A model generated the notes under the pieces. That model did no database searches, had not been told where the DNA came from, and saw only the letters and a program-made list of their open reading frames with translations. Shown piece after piece: positions 25,569-35,398 of a stretch of DNA of 64,000 nt. The stretch's first letter is position 1, and each line of letters opens with the position of its first letter. The stretch covers positions 6,572,001 to 6,636,000 of the forward strand of contig CBDCWO010000006.1 in NCBI GenBank assembly GCA_965223405.1, written 5' to 3'. Source of the stretch: CBDCWO01 sp965223405 (GTDB lineage Bacteria; Bacteroidota; Bacteroidia; Chitinophagales; Saprospiraceae). Position numbers and translations under genes: made by a program.

Positions 25569-26363
25569 ATGAAAACTAAAAAAGATACCTTAATAAAAAG
25601 TTACCGGGAACACTTTAAATTATTTTGTAAATACCTCAAAAAAAATCGCAAAAAACCGACGATGGAAGGTATTCATCAACTGAGAGTCCAGGTCAAAAGA
25701 CTTCGTGCCATTTTAGAAGTGATTGAATTGACTTCTCTAGGTGCCTTCCACAAAAGAAAACATTTCAATCATTTGCGGCCTCTTTTTAAAAAAGCCGGTG
25801 TAGTAAGAGAACTACAAATCAATTTGAAGTTGATAAAAAAATTGCCTAAAAATCAAGTTCGTGGTTTCAAAAAACATCTGTTAAAACAATTGCAATCGTC
25901 AAAAAAGACATTAAGAATTACTACTCAAAAATTTGATCTCAAAAAGCTGAAAAAGCTAAACCAACAACTGTATCGAAAGTATATCGTTTTCCAAAATAAA
26001 AAATATACCACGGAATACTTGGAAAGTAAAATTAATGCAATCCACCAAATAAAAAACCAAAAACTCACAACCCATCAATTGCATCAAATTAGAAGATTGA
26101 TCAAATCCATAAAAGAAATCCTGAAAATGCATACCAGCGATTTGGATCCGCAAGACTTTAATCTCTCGGTGGACAGTTTACAAGAAATTGAAACCGACCT
26201 GGGTAACTGGCATGATGCAGTGGTACTGTTAGAATTTATGAATAAATACAACCTGAAAGCAAAAAAGAATCAGACAAAAAAGTTACGACCGGCAATTAAG
26301 TCAGTAAAAAGAAAGATCAAAAAATTAAAATCAGAAATATTGGAAGATCTGAAAAGATTTTAA
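25569..26363 (+). CDS. CHAD-domain protein
   Basis: The 264-residue, very basic and helical protein has the two CHAD half-repeats. They are marked by IHQLRVQVKRLRAILEVIE near residue 33 and LHQIRRLIKSIKEILKMH near 175, with conserved His and Arg/Lys, plus GNWHDAVVLLEFM near 215. CHAD domains bind polyphosphate, and the positively charged face here fits that. There is no fused CYTH/triphosphatase domain. It lies downstream of a strong terminator and is likely monocistronic. Confidence 0.9.
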   Translation: MKTKKDTLIKSYREHFKLFCKYLKKNRKKPTMEGIHQLRVQVKRLRAILEVIELTSLGAFHKRKHFNHLRPLFKKAGVVRELQINLKLIKKLPKNQVRGFKKHLLKQLQSSKKTLRITTQKFDLKKLKKLNQQLYRKYIVFQNKKYTTEYLESKINAIHQIKNQKLTTHQLHQIRRLIKSIKEILKMHTSDLDPQDFNLSVDSLQEIETDLGNWHDAVVLLEFMNKYNLKAKKNQTKKLRPAIKSVKRKIKKLKSEILEDLKRF

Positions 26364-26544
26364 AACAGCTCGTCCTATTACCTGCACCGATTGACTATAG
26401 GTTCACAGGAAATTCATATCTGATCAAGCCACGCAAGGAGAAAGACCGGAATACCCAATGTACACCGGTCTTCCTTAAACCCTAGTCTAGTATTGCATTT
26501 AATTGAAATTACAAGGCTGAAAAGACCATTTTCAACATTTCGAA

Positions 26545-26958
26545 TCATTCATCACAATTGTCCTTAATTTCAAAGAAATCAACAACCAGATCTCCATTGG
26601 CATTGATAGTATAGTGTGCTGTTAGTTTTGCCTTAAAATCCGGAATTTTACCTTTGCCAATTAAATTTACCTTGAAAGTCCAGGTACCTTGGTTAGAGGT
26701 CGGCATATAATTTTCAGTATGGTTAAAATTATAAATACCACCTTCGTAGCTCATTCCAGTACCTTTGGCATTCACATGAACAGTTCCATTGTTTTTAAAA
26801 ACAATGTGGATAGCACCTGTAATATGTACAAGTTCTTCACTGTTACAATTGTAAATGTAGTCATCCAGATCAATCCAGAAATTGTCTTGAACACCTTGTG
26901 CATTGGCATATATTATTCCACCCAGGAAAAATACAGCCATCATAAATAGTTTTTTCAT
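26545..26958 (-). CDS. Small secreted beta-rich protein (paralogue of the broken gene at 27447-27893)
   Basis: ATG 26958 gives 137 residues with a signal peptide ending YANAQG; a TTG 9 bp upstream is less likely. The mature part has a Cys near residue 38 (YNCNSEELVHITG) and a C-terminal DNCDE, probably disulfide-linked. It is built from beta strands (KNNGTVHVNAKGTGMSY, GTWTFKVNLIGKGKIPDF, AKLTAHYTINANGDLVV). No named family was recognised. The next minus-strand locus upstream is a clear paralogue with a premature stop. Confidence 0.8.
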   Translation of the reverse strand: MKKLFMMAVFFLGGIIYANAQGVQDNFWIDLDDYIYNCNSEELVHITGAIHIVFKNNGTVHVNAKGTGMSYEGGIYNFNHTENYMPTSNQGTWTFKVNLIGKGKIPDFKAKLTAHYTINANGDLVVDFFEIKDNCDE

Positions 26959-27446
26959 AATGAACAAGTTTATTTGGTTATAAAATAATTAACACCTGAC
27001 TCATAGATCAAGTCCTGACAAAATGTAGCCTGGTGATAAGATTTTAATGCCAAATGATGATTTCAGATTCTTTCGGAAAGAATAATCTATATGGTGGATC
27101 AATTAAAGTTGATCCTGTCCTCTGATAGGTTATATACAATATTTCACGATGTGTGTCAATACTTATGAGGAGATTGTTGTACTGATATTCATCATCAACA
27201 CGAGCATAGAACTATCCGGCAAGTAGGCAATAAGACCTAAAAATGATTTTGCATGATCAATATAAAAAAATAAGGACCAATTAAATTTGGCCCTCTTAAG
27301 GTCTGCGAAATCTTCCCCTGGCAGACTGGTTTACCTGCCATAGGCAGGTTTATTCTGTAGTGATAAGTCTATTTAGATCTGTTTTTATTTATTATGCGAT
27401 TAGTGCCCCATGATGCTCTAAGTATAACTCAGAACTAAGATTTCAC
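26959..27446. other. Non-coding gap with a small CCTGCC/GGCAGG hairpin
   Basis: No gene was seen in these 488 bp. A hairpin ACCTGCC-ATA-GGCAGGT lies at 27333-27349, a type of short palindrome scattered in many Bacteroidota genomes. The region should contain the promoter of the small secreted protein gene. Confidence 0.5.
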
Positions 27447-27893
27447 TTAATCGCTACATGGTGGATCCAATTTATAGACAATATTCATATCGCCATGATC
27501 ATTAAATGTTACATGAACTACCCAACGGATGTCGAAGTCAGGTGCTTGTCCCTTACCTGTAATCCGGCTCTGAATCATCCAGGTTTGATTATAGGGAAAA
27601 TTTTCACCGAGGTGTTTTTTCATTTTAAATTTTTCATGGTATACATATTCATCGCCGGTGGTCAACCCTGTACCTTTTAATATCAGGTTAGCATGTAACT
27701 CAAAATAGTTATTGGTAACTTTTGTCGTTTCGTGAATTTTCCCTTCAAATTGGATAAACTCCTACCCACATACGGGAAATGTCGCAGAAATCGGGTATGT
27801 TTCATTTGAAATGATCCCTTGGGCTGATACCAATTGTGGGAAAGACAGTAAAAAGTAAGCGAACAATGCGTAGATAAAATTCTTCTGTTTCAT
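27447..27893 (-). pseudogene. Secreted-protein paralogue interrupted by one in-frame TAG
   Basis: From ATG 27893 the frame is open for 149 codons apart from a single TAG at 27764-27762 (codon 44). It begins with a signal peptide (MKQKNFIYALFAYFLLSFPQ, cleavage near VSAQG) and ends KLDPPCSD. It aligns with the intact protein at 26545-26958: CG-stop-EFIQFEGKIH against CNSEELVHITGAIH, and ITGKGQAPDF against LIGKGKIPDF. The stop falls beside a position that is Ser in the intact copy, so a TCG-to-TAG change would explain it. Everything else is intact, suggesting recent inactivation or a sequencing error. Confidence 0.85.
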
Positions 27894-28167
27894 AATTTTT
27901 TGATTTTATTGGTTAAGAAAAAAGATAAAGTCCCAGTTAAGTTTATGGAATTTCAAATGGAAGCGTATGGTCGAGTAATATGGTTTGAACTTCAAACATT
28001 AGATTCTTCATTACACACTTTTTGATCCTTTTGGTTCACTCCAATTTCATCCTTTTTAACCTTAGAAACCTGGACAAATTTGCCAAACAACTGGGCAAAA
28101 TGGTCAATTCTGGTATTATATGATATTTCCTCATTAATTCTCAACTAGGACTTACTACCTTTGCCCT

Positions 28168-28911
28168 ATGAAAAATAAAATAGGTATAATAACCGGTGGC
28201 ACCAGTGGTATTGGACAAGGGATTGCTAAACTTCTAAGCGAGGCTGGCGCAAAGCTAATCCTCAGTGGTCAGGATGAAAAAAAAGGTATAGCGGTTTCCA
28301 GGCGCCTTGATGGTGAAAATCAATTTATTCCTGGTGATGTTAAAAATCCGGATCTCAATCAACGATTGGTAGAGGAGGCTATATCAAGATATGGACGACT
28401 GGACTATGTGGTGCTTTCGGCCGGCACCCTGGGCATTGGGAAATTGCATGAAATGGAGCTGGACACCTGGCATGATGCCATAACAACCAACCTCAATGCG
28501 GTATTTTACCTGCTGAAACATGCACTACCGGCAATGCAGGCCGGTGAAGGAGGCAGTGTTGTAGTGATTGGATCGGTGGCTGCTTTTCATGCTTTTCCGA
28601 ATCATCCGGCCTATACCGCTTCCAAAGGCGCACTAATTCCACTAGTCAAACAACTGGCTTTGGATTATGGGCCCCAGATTCGGATTAACATTATTTGCCC
28701 GGCTCAGGTAAAAACACCTTTGTTGGAGAATTCAGTCAGCGCCTTTCCTAATCCGGAATCAATCCTGGACCAAACCGCACAACGACTACCGATGAAGAGA
28801 TTGGGGTTACCCTCAGATATTGCTCAGGCAACCGCTTTCCTTCTCAGCGAAAAGGCCTCCTGGATCACCGGCAGTCACTTTGTGGTCGATGGAGGATTTT
28901 TGGCGACTTGA
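28168..28911 (+). CDS. Short-chain dehydrogenase/reductase (SDR)
   Basis: The 247-residue protein is a classical SDR. It has the nucleotide-binding TGGTSGIGQGIAK at 9-21, a VLSAGTLGIG strand in place of NNAG, a catalytic Ser in VVVIGSVAAF and YTASKGA (Tyr and Lys). It ends with ASWITGSHFVVDGGFLAT. The enzyme oxidises or reduces an alcohol/ketone with NAD(P). It is monocistronic, and neighbours do not reveal the substrate. Confidence 0.95.
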   Translation: MKNKIGIITGGTSGIGQGIAKLLSEAGAKLILSGQDEKKGIAVSRRLDGENQFIPGDVKNPDLNQRLVEEAISRYGRLDYVVLSAGTLGIGKLHEMELDTWHDAITTNLNAVFYLLKHALPAMQAGEGGSVVVIGSVAAFHAFPNHPAYTASKGALIPLVKQLALDYGPQIRINIICPAQVKTPLLENSVSAFPNPESILDQTAQRLPMKRLGLPSDIAQATAFLLSEKASWITGSHFVVDGGFLAT

Positions 28912-29021
28912 GTCGTCGCAAGAATTTAAAGACTATGTTTCAGGTTTTGCGGTTTGGATTACCAACCACACCATTAATACCGCTTTGAAATCCAAAAGTC
29001 GCCATGTTGATAGTACAAAGA

Positions 29022-29633
29022 CTATTTATACCTAATCTTGCAAACTTGAACTTTCCAAGTATCATTGTGATAACCATCCCAGGCCCCTCTAAACACCACA
29101 GAAATCTCATCATTGGAAGCTACGAAGCCAAACGTGTTCCGATTTGGATCCTGATCATCCCAAGGAAATAAGTCATTGTCGGTCCCATGTAAGGTGACCA
29201 ATCCTGAATAGCTGGGATCAACTGCTTCATCAAAAGGATCACAATCTAATCCACTGGATAAATAGGCAAAATCCCATATTTCCAAATGAACATCATTTCC
29301 GCTGAATACCTCATGAATCCGCGGGAGCCCTGCTTCTTGTTTGATCACTTGGTGTAAATCTATTACGGTAGGAACTGGAAAATTTCCGGCGCAGGCCTCC
29401 TTAAAATCAATATTAATTACTAAAGTAATATCCTTATTTGGAACCGGATAAAATGTTCCAATCTGATCACTTGCAAATTTTACCACAAGTGCCTTAGCAT
29501 TTTGCCCTTGCGGTGAAGGAGGCGGAGCAGGATTTTCTATAATATTGGATAATTCTATTTCATCCACAGGGGTTTCTTTTTGGCAGGCTGAAAAGATCAG
29601 CACTACAGCCAAAATCTGAATTAACTCTTTCAT
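29022..29633 (-). CDS. Secreted lipoprotein, tandem paralogue A
   Basis: The 203-residue protein has lipobox Cys17 (VLIFSAC) and a Pro-rich linker (PAPPPSPQGQNAKALVVKF). The C-terminal domain has a distinctive DPNRNTFGFVASNDEISVV segment followed by WDGYHNDTWKVQVCKI. No known domain was recognised. The next minus-strand gene is a close paralogue of the same length, so this is a tandem duplication. Two conserved Cys in the mature part may pair. Confidence 0.75.
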   Translation of the reverse strand: MKELIQILAVVLIFSACQKETPVDEIELSNIIENPAPPPSPQGQNAKALVVKFASDQIGTFYPVPNKDITLVINIDFKEACAGNFPVPTVIDLHQVIKQEAGLPRIHEVFSGNDVHLEIWDFAYLSSGLDCDPFDEAVDPSYSGLVTLHGTDNDLFPWDDQDPNRNTFGFVASNDEISVVFRGAWDGYHNDTWKVQVCKIRYK

Positions 29634-29735
29634 TGTTGTTGGATTTAGTTTAGTTAAAATAAGTATTCAATAAAGACGAAAAACAGTGCAGTGATAAACT
29701 ATTGATTTATCCAGTTTCGTTTGATTACACAAAGA

Positions 29736-30344
29736 CTATTTAAATCTAATCTTACACACCTGAACTTTCCAAGTTTCGTTATGATATCCATCCCATCCTC
29801 CCCGAAGTACAACCGAAATTTCATCATTAGAAGCTACGAATCCAAAAGTATTCCGATTCGGATCGTGATCGTCATAGGGAAATACATCATTATCAGTACC
29901 CCGGATTTTTACAAATCCTGAATAATAGAGCTTGTCCTCATCAAGAAATAGCTGACAATCAACCCCTTCCAAAGAGGAAGCAAAATCCCAGATTTCAAAA
30001 TACACCTGATCTCCATGGTAAAGATCATGCACTCGTGGTAATCCTTCTTCCTGCTTGACAACCCTATGCAAATCCAGTACAGTCGGAATTGTAAAATTTG
30101 CACTACATGTCTTCTGCATATCCACATTAATAACCATTGTTTTGTCCCTATCGGGAACCGGAACCAAGGTGATATAAGGAATACCCTCATATTTAACTAC
30201 CAAAGCTTTGGCACTTTGGCCCTGGGGAGGTGGAGGAGAAGGTATTTCTGCAAAGGAAGGTGTTGGTATTTTATCTATCTCCATTTCTTTTTGACAAGCC
30301 GAAAAGAAAAGGGTAGCACTTAGAATCCAGAAAATCTTTTTCAT
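29736..30344 (-). CDS. Secreted lipoprotein, tandem paralogue B
   Basis: The 202-residue protein has lipobox Cys17 (LFFSAC), the same Pro-rich QGQSAKALVVK linker and an almost identical C-terminus (DPNRNTFGFVASNDEISVV, WDGYHNETWKVQVCKI). The central part has diverged more, mainly around the EIWDFA...DC loop. About 100 bp separate it from paralogue A, which may have its own promoter. The function is unknown. The sharply conserved C-terminal half suggests a shared binding partner. Confidence 0.75.
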   Translation of the reverse strand: MKKIFWILSATLFFSACQKEMEIDKIPTPSFAEIPSPPPPQGQSAKALVVKYEGIPYITLVPVPDRDKTMVINVDMQKTCSANFTIPTVLDLHRVVKQEEGLPRVHDLYHGDQVYFEIWDFASSLEGVDCQLFLDEDKLYYSGFVKIRGTDNDVFPYDDHDPNRNTFGFVASNDEISVVLRGGWDGYHNETWKVQVCKIRFK

Positions 30345-30573
30345 TGTCTTGATTTTTAATATTTACAAAAGATATACGTTTCAAGTTAAGTTGGGATAGA
30401 AGGAACTTCCTGGACATTTATGCCAAAAATCAGGACATATTTTGCATAATGGCCAATAATCAATCACATATTACACATATGAGCATTTATAGCTATTTTT
30501 ATATTCCTATATACCCCTATTCCAAAATTTTTTGTATATTCAATACTTAGCTATAGACACGCCAACACTAATC

Positions 30574-33500
30574 ATGAGAAAGACACTATTTTCCCTGCTT
30601 TTGGGCGCGATTATTTGCCATCAATGCTTTTCGCAAGGTTCAGTTCATTTTGAAAACATGAGGGATGTTGATGAGGCATTTAGACAAAATATCTTCTCAA
30701 TTTTCCAGGATCATCAGGGTTATCTTTGGTTTGGAACCGGGGACGGTATTATTCGGTATGACGGAATACAGATCAAAAAGTACTCACATGATCCAACTGA
30801 TTCGACTACAATTGGTAAAGGAATCGTGGTTTCATTTTATGAAGATCCGGAAGGATACATTTGGGTACTAGCAAATGCCTTATACTCATTTAATCCAGAA
30901 TCAGAAACTTTTAAGGTACATTTAGAAGGTTATACGAAAAGGGTGAATGAAATGCCTGGTTCTTCACTATGTGGTAGTGAAGAATTCATTTGGATTCCAA
31001 CTCTAGGACATGGATTAATCAGGTTTAATCGAATTACTCACAATTTAGTTCAATTCAAACATGATCCTTTGAATCAAAACAGCATCACGTCCGACACTAT
31101 AAACATTGACATGATGGACCACTCCGGCAAAATTTGGATTGGTACAAAAGAAAAAGAAATAGATATTCTCAATCCTCAATCTGGAGATGTCAAGCACTAC
31201 TATCTAAATCATCCACCTAACCAACACGGGATGATAACTAATATTTTCGAAGATAGCCACAAGAACATCTGGATTAGCGAATCTAGCAAAATCTATTTAT
31301 ATACACCTTCCGTTCCTAACACGTTTAAGACCTATTTTTTTAACTGGCCTAATCGGAGGTCTAATGGAGATTTCTTCAAAACAATGGTAGAGACCAAAGA
31401 CAATACCATTTTGATTAGTAGCCAGACAATGGGAGTACATGCTTTAAATACTGAAACAGGTATTCGCCCTCTATATCAAAATGGTTTGAATCAAAAGTTT
31501 GGACTTTCAAGCAACAAGATTTTAGCAATGTACCTGGATATAGAAAGTACATTATGGATCTCAACAGATAATGGTCTTTTCAAATTGAACCACAACAATA
31601 GTAAAATGCAACACTTTCAGGAAATCTCAGGGAATCCCAAAGGGCTTTCTGGAATTCATATAAGTTGTATTTACCAGGCTCAAGATAATAGTTTTTGGAT
31701 TGGTACTAAGGGAAATGGATTGAACCATTACGACCCTAAACGAAATAAAATTCAGGCGTATAGGATGAAATCTGAATCTCCCTTTCAAATAAGTTCTGAC
31801 CATGTAACCTCATTTACAGAAGATCACAACGGTATTTTATGGGTAGGGTTTGCTGGCAAAACAGCGGATTGGTTTGATCCCGAAACAGGCTTTATTCCAA
31901 ATCTATCTCAAAGTGTATTTCCACAAGCATGGATTGAAAATTTGTTTGTGGATTCAAATAACAATTTATGGTTAGGAGCAGCATCTGCTTTGATTCACCT
32001 AGACTTGAAAACGCAAAATCTTACTCCCTATTATTGGAATGAATCACAAAAAAAGATTGGACCATTTTCAAAGTTAGGATTTGTCCAAAACATCCATGAA
32101 GATGAAAATGGGTTATTTTGGGTTGGCATTAAAGGATTTGGATTATTTAATTTCGATAGAACCAATAAAACATTTCGCCAATTCATTCCGAACTCGATTG
32201 ATTCTGAAAAATTTGCACAAATCAACAAACTATTTGAGGATTCCGATCACAATTTGTGGATTGGTACAAATGACCATGGCTTGTTCTGCAGGAGTCCAGG
32301 CTCCACATTGATTGCTCAAATCTCAAAACAGCAGGGGTTACCGTCTAATGATATTCAAGATATGGTTCAGGAGCAATCAGGCGCTATTTGGATCGGCACT
32401 TCAAATGGTTTGTGCAAAATAAATACGAAAGGTGAAATACTTGATAACTTTAATATCCATGATGGTTTTCTTAGTAACAACATTACCGCACTCAGCATAA
32501 ACCGAAGTACAGGAAGTCTATTGGTAGGAACTAACAATGGTCTCACAATAGTTACTCCTGATGAGTTAATCAAACCCCTGCAAGTCCCCAATCTAACCAT
32601 CACTTCGCTAACCCGATACAATTCGTCTAAAAACGGCGGCAAACCTATAGAAGTAAAGGGTATATCTTCGATGTCCAGTGTAGAACTTTCCTACCGGGAC
32701 AAAATCCTGGTTTTTGAAGCCGCGGTTTTAAGTTTTACTAAACCAGGAAAAAACCAATATGCTTACAAGTTGGAAGGATTCAACGAAGATTGGATCGATT
32801 TGGGAACAGAAAACAAATTTTCATTTACCAATTTAGCCCCAGGGAAATATACCTTGAGGGTAAAAGGAGCAAATGGAGATGGGAATTGGAATCATCAGGG
32901 CATCTCATTGGAGATGCGTATAATGCCATCTTGGTACTGGAATCATTTTACCAGGTTTTTATATCTAATCACCTTTGGAGGTATCATATACCTAATTTAC
33001 AGGAATCAGATGCAAAAGAAGCTGGCCCTGGCAGAGGCCAATCGCTTAACTGAACTTGATCTAGTGAAAACCAGACTTTATACTAATATCACGCATGAGT
33101 TTCGAACTCCATTAACTGTAATCCAGGGAATGGCTGATCAAATTACCGGTAATGAGGAGGCTAAAATTTTAATTCAACGAAACAGCAATGACCTATTACA
33201 AATGGTTAACCAAATGTTGGAATTGCGCAAACTGGAATCCGGATCCATAAAGCCAGATATCATCAACGGAAGTATAATCTCATATCTAAAATATATACTG
33301 GAATCGTTTCACTCCTTGGCAAATTCAAAGAACATCAATCTCAAATTTGAAACCACGAAAGAAGAAATCCTAATGGATTATGATCCTAAGATCATTCTGG
33401 GAATTGTTTCAAATCTGCTTTCCAATGCCATCAAATTTACCGGTGAAAATGGAACTGTAGCGATTCATGTCAGTCATAATTCTAATCTTCCGGGTCAATT

Positions 33501-34602
33501 AAAAATTATAGTAAAAGATGATGGAATAGGGATCAGTCCAAAAGACTTAAACCATATATTTGATCGATTTTATCAATCTGAAAACTCATTTTCAGAATCC
33601 GGCACTGGCATCGGTCTGGCTTTGACCAAAAATCTGGTGTCCCTGATAAATGGGGAAATCCAAGTAAAGAGCCAAAAAGATAAGGGAAGCGCTTTTATTA
33701 TTAACCTTCCGATCACAAATAATATTCTTAAATCATCTGAAGCCTCAGACCCACCAACTTTTGTTTCTGACGCCACTCATTCTAAACTGAATATAATTGA
33801 TGCCACGATGCCTATGGGCAACAGTTTACCGTTGATTCTACTTGTAGAAGATAATCAGGATGTAGTTTTTTACCTTTCCTCCATCCTAAAACCACATTAT
33901 CATCTGGAAATCGCGGTCAACGGAGAGGATGGTGTCAACAAAGCCTTAAAACAGATTCCCGATCTGATCATTTCTGATGTAATGATGCCAAAAAAAGACG
34001 GCTTTGTCCTGACCAATGAATTGAAAAGTAATATTCGCACCAGCCACATTCCGATCATTTTGCTGACCGCCAAAGCAGATATGCCATCAAAAATTGAAGG
34101 ATTAAAAAGAGGAGCTGACGTATACCTGGCCAAGCCATTCCATGAAGAAGAACTGCTAATTAGAATTGAGAAATTGCTGGATATAAGAAAGACCCTTCGA
34201 AATTATTATTTGAGCAATGCTCCAGCTGCTTTACCTGACGGCATAGATACTTCCACCGATGATTTACAACTGGAGCATAAATTTGTAACCCAAGTCAAAA
34301 CAACCATCGAAGACCATATCCACGATATTGACCTCAATGTCAAATTCCTCTGTAAAGAATTGCTAATGAGCCATTCACAACTCCATCGCAAATTGACTGC
34401 ACTTACCGGACTATCGACTAACCGATATATAAGATTCATCCGGTTGAAGCATGCCAAACAACTGTTACGGAATCACGACCTGCCAATCAATCATGTGGCT
34501 TATGATTCCGGGTTTAGCGATCCGGATTATTTTAGCCGCTTGTTTAAAAAAGAGTTTAATTTAACTCCCAGCCAGTATAAGGCCCGGTTCCACAATTCAT
34601 AA
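30574..34602 (+). CDS. Classical HTCS: periplasmic propeller, kinase, receiver, AraC-type HTH
   Basis: ATG 30574 gives 1342 residues with a signal peptide; an upstream TTG at 30532 is rejected. The periplasmic part has about a dozen Reg_prop repeats with the YLWFGTGDGIIRYDG, KIWIGTKEKEID and AIWIGTSNGLCKI pattern. A Y_Y_Y domain (KLEGFNEDWIDLGTENKFSF) and one membrane helix near 800-820 follow. The cytoplasmic part has kinase phospho-His841 (ITHEFRTPL), a G-box GTGIGLALTKNLV, a receiver with Asp1135 (LIISDVMMP) and an AraC domain (HSQLHRKLTALTG). HTCS sense oligosaccharides and switch on carbohydrate-use genes, and the sulfatase/GH genes downstream are the likely targets. Confidence 0.96.
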   Translation: MRKTLFSLLLGAIICHQCFSQGSVHFENMRDVDEAFRQNIFSIFQDHQGYLWFGTGDGIIRYDGIQIKKYSHDPTDSTTIGKGIVVSFYEDPEGYIWVLANALYSFNPESETFKVHLEGYTKRVNEMPGSSLCGSEEFIWIPTLGHGLIRFNRITHNLVQFKHDPLNQNSITSDTINIDMMDHSGKIWIGTKEKEIDILNPQSGDVKHYYLNHPPNQHGMITNIFEDSHKNIWISESSKIYLYTPSVPNTFKTYFFNWPNRRSNGDFFKTMVETKDNTILISSQTMGVHALNTETGIRPLYQNGLNQKFGLSSNKILAMYLDIESTLWISTDNGLFKLNHNNSKMQHFQEISGNPKGLSGIHISCIYQAQDNSFWIGTKGNGLNHYDPKRNKIQAYRMKSESPFQISSDHVTSFTEDHNGILWVGFAGKTADWFDPETGFIPNLSQSVFPQAWIENLFVDSNNNLWLGAASALIHLDLKTQNLTPYYWNESQKKIGPFSKLGFVQNIHEDENGLFWVGIKGFGLFNFDRTNKTFRQFIPNSIDSEKFAQINKLFEDSDHNLWIGTNDHGLFCRSPGSTLIAQISKQQGLPSNDIQDMVQEQSGAIWIGTSNGLCKINTKGEILDNFNIHDGFLSNNITALSINRSTGSLLVGTNNGLTIVTPDELIKPLQVPNLTITSLTRYNSSKNGGKPIEVKGISSMSSVELSYRDKILVFEAAVLSFTKPGKNQYAYKLEGFNEDWIDLGTENKFSFTNLAPGKYTLRVKGANGDGNWNHQGISLEMRIMPSWYWNHFTRFLYLITFGGIIYLIYRNQMQKKLALAEANRLTELDLVKTRLYTNITHEFRTPLTVIQGMADQITGNEEAKILIQRNSNDLLQMVNQMLELRKLESGSIKPDIINGSIISYLKYILESFHSLANSKNINLKFETTKEEILMDYDPKIILGIVSNLLSNAIKFTGENGTVAIHVSHNSNLPGQLKIIVKDDGIGISPKDLNHIFDRFYQSENSFSESGTGIGLALTKNLVSLINGEIQVKSQKDKGSAFIINLPITNNILKSSEASDPPTFVSDATHSKLNIIDATMPMGNSLPLILLVEDNQDVVFYLSSILKPHYHLEIAVNGEDGVNKALKQIPDLIISDVMMPKKDGFVLTNELKSNIRTSHIPIILLTAKADMPSKIEGLKRGADVYLAKPFHEEELLIRIEKLLDIRKTLRNYYLSNAPAALPDGIDTSTDDLQLEHKFVTQVKTTIEDHIHDIDLNVKFLCKELLMSHSQLHRKLTALTGLSTNRYIRFIRLKHAKQLLRNHDLPINHVAYDSGFSDPDYFSRLFKKEFNLTPSQYKARFHNS

Positions 34603-34619
34603 AATAGGTTTCCAATTGA

Positions 34620-35195
34620 TCAGTTGATCTTCATCGCTTCAATTTGACATTTTATTATGCATACATTTTCGTTTCCTGCGCTACTCTTGTCAACAACTCG
34701 ATATTGAAAATTTAGAAGAGAAAACTGATTTCCAATCAAAGAAGCCGTACCCTTTAAGAACAATTTGGCTTGAAATCCGTGGATACCACAAAAATAACAG
34801 CATAATCCATGGTTTTGAAGTTCTTCATCAATGGTCAGGATGGTTCCATTGACTATTCCTTCCCACACAATATTTGGGGATGCACCCATTCCTTTTTGGT
34901 CTTCAAAATAGGGAAATACAACACGAACCTTGCTCTTAAAATCCGGATGAGGATCAATTTTAAACTGTAAGTTATCAGTGTCCCAATAATTGCTAACGTC
35001 GCAAGAAATTAGCCCTTTATAGGTTCCTATAAACAAATCTCTTTCATACGTACAACTACCGTCATCTTCATCCGCATCAGCATCGTAATTAATTGAATTG
35101 GGATCCATACACCCTTTTGTTTTGGAACAAGAACTACTAAATATAAAAATGAATGTATAGCATAGACACAAAGCAATTCCGAGTGGCTTTTTCAT
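34620..35195 (-). CDS. Secreted lipoprotein with acidic calcium-like N-terminal motif
   Basis: The 191-residue protein has lipobox Cys23 (FIFSSSC). The mature protein starts with the Cys-bracketed acidic stretch GCMDPNSINYDADADEDDGSC, common at the start of Bacteroidota surface proteins and possibly metal-binding. The remainder is beta-rich with four more Cys (GLCCYFCGIHG). No enzyme motif was found. It converges on the HTCS gene with 17 bp between stops. Confidence 0.7.
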   Translation of the reverse strand: MKKPLGIALCLCYTFIFIFSSSCSKTKGCMDPNSINYDADADEDDGSCTYERDLFIGTYKGLISCDVSNYWDTDNLQFKIDPHPDFKSKVRVVFPYFEDQKGMGASPNIVWEGIVNGTILTIDEELQNHGLCCYFCGIHGFQAKLFLKGTASLIGNQFSLLNFQYRVVDKSSAGNENVCIIKCQIEAMKIN

Positions 35196-35398
35196 ATTAC
35201 AATCTTTTTATTCTTAAGTTCCAAAGATGGATTAAACTTGGGAGTCTAAACTGGATATTTTTTGCAAAATACTGGACAAATCCGTCATCTTTATCCGGCT
35301 CACATAGAAAAGCTATTAATCTGAAAGTATATTTACCGCAAATTTTGACTTTAATATTTCAAAATTATCAGTTGGTCACAAGCAAAACATCTCTGTAA

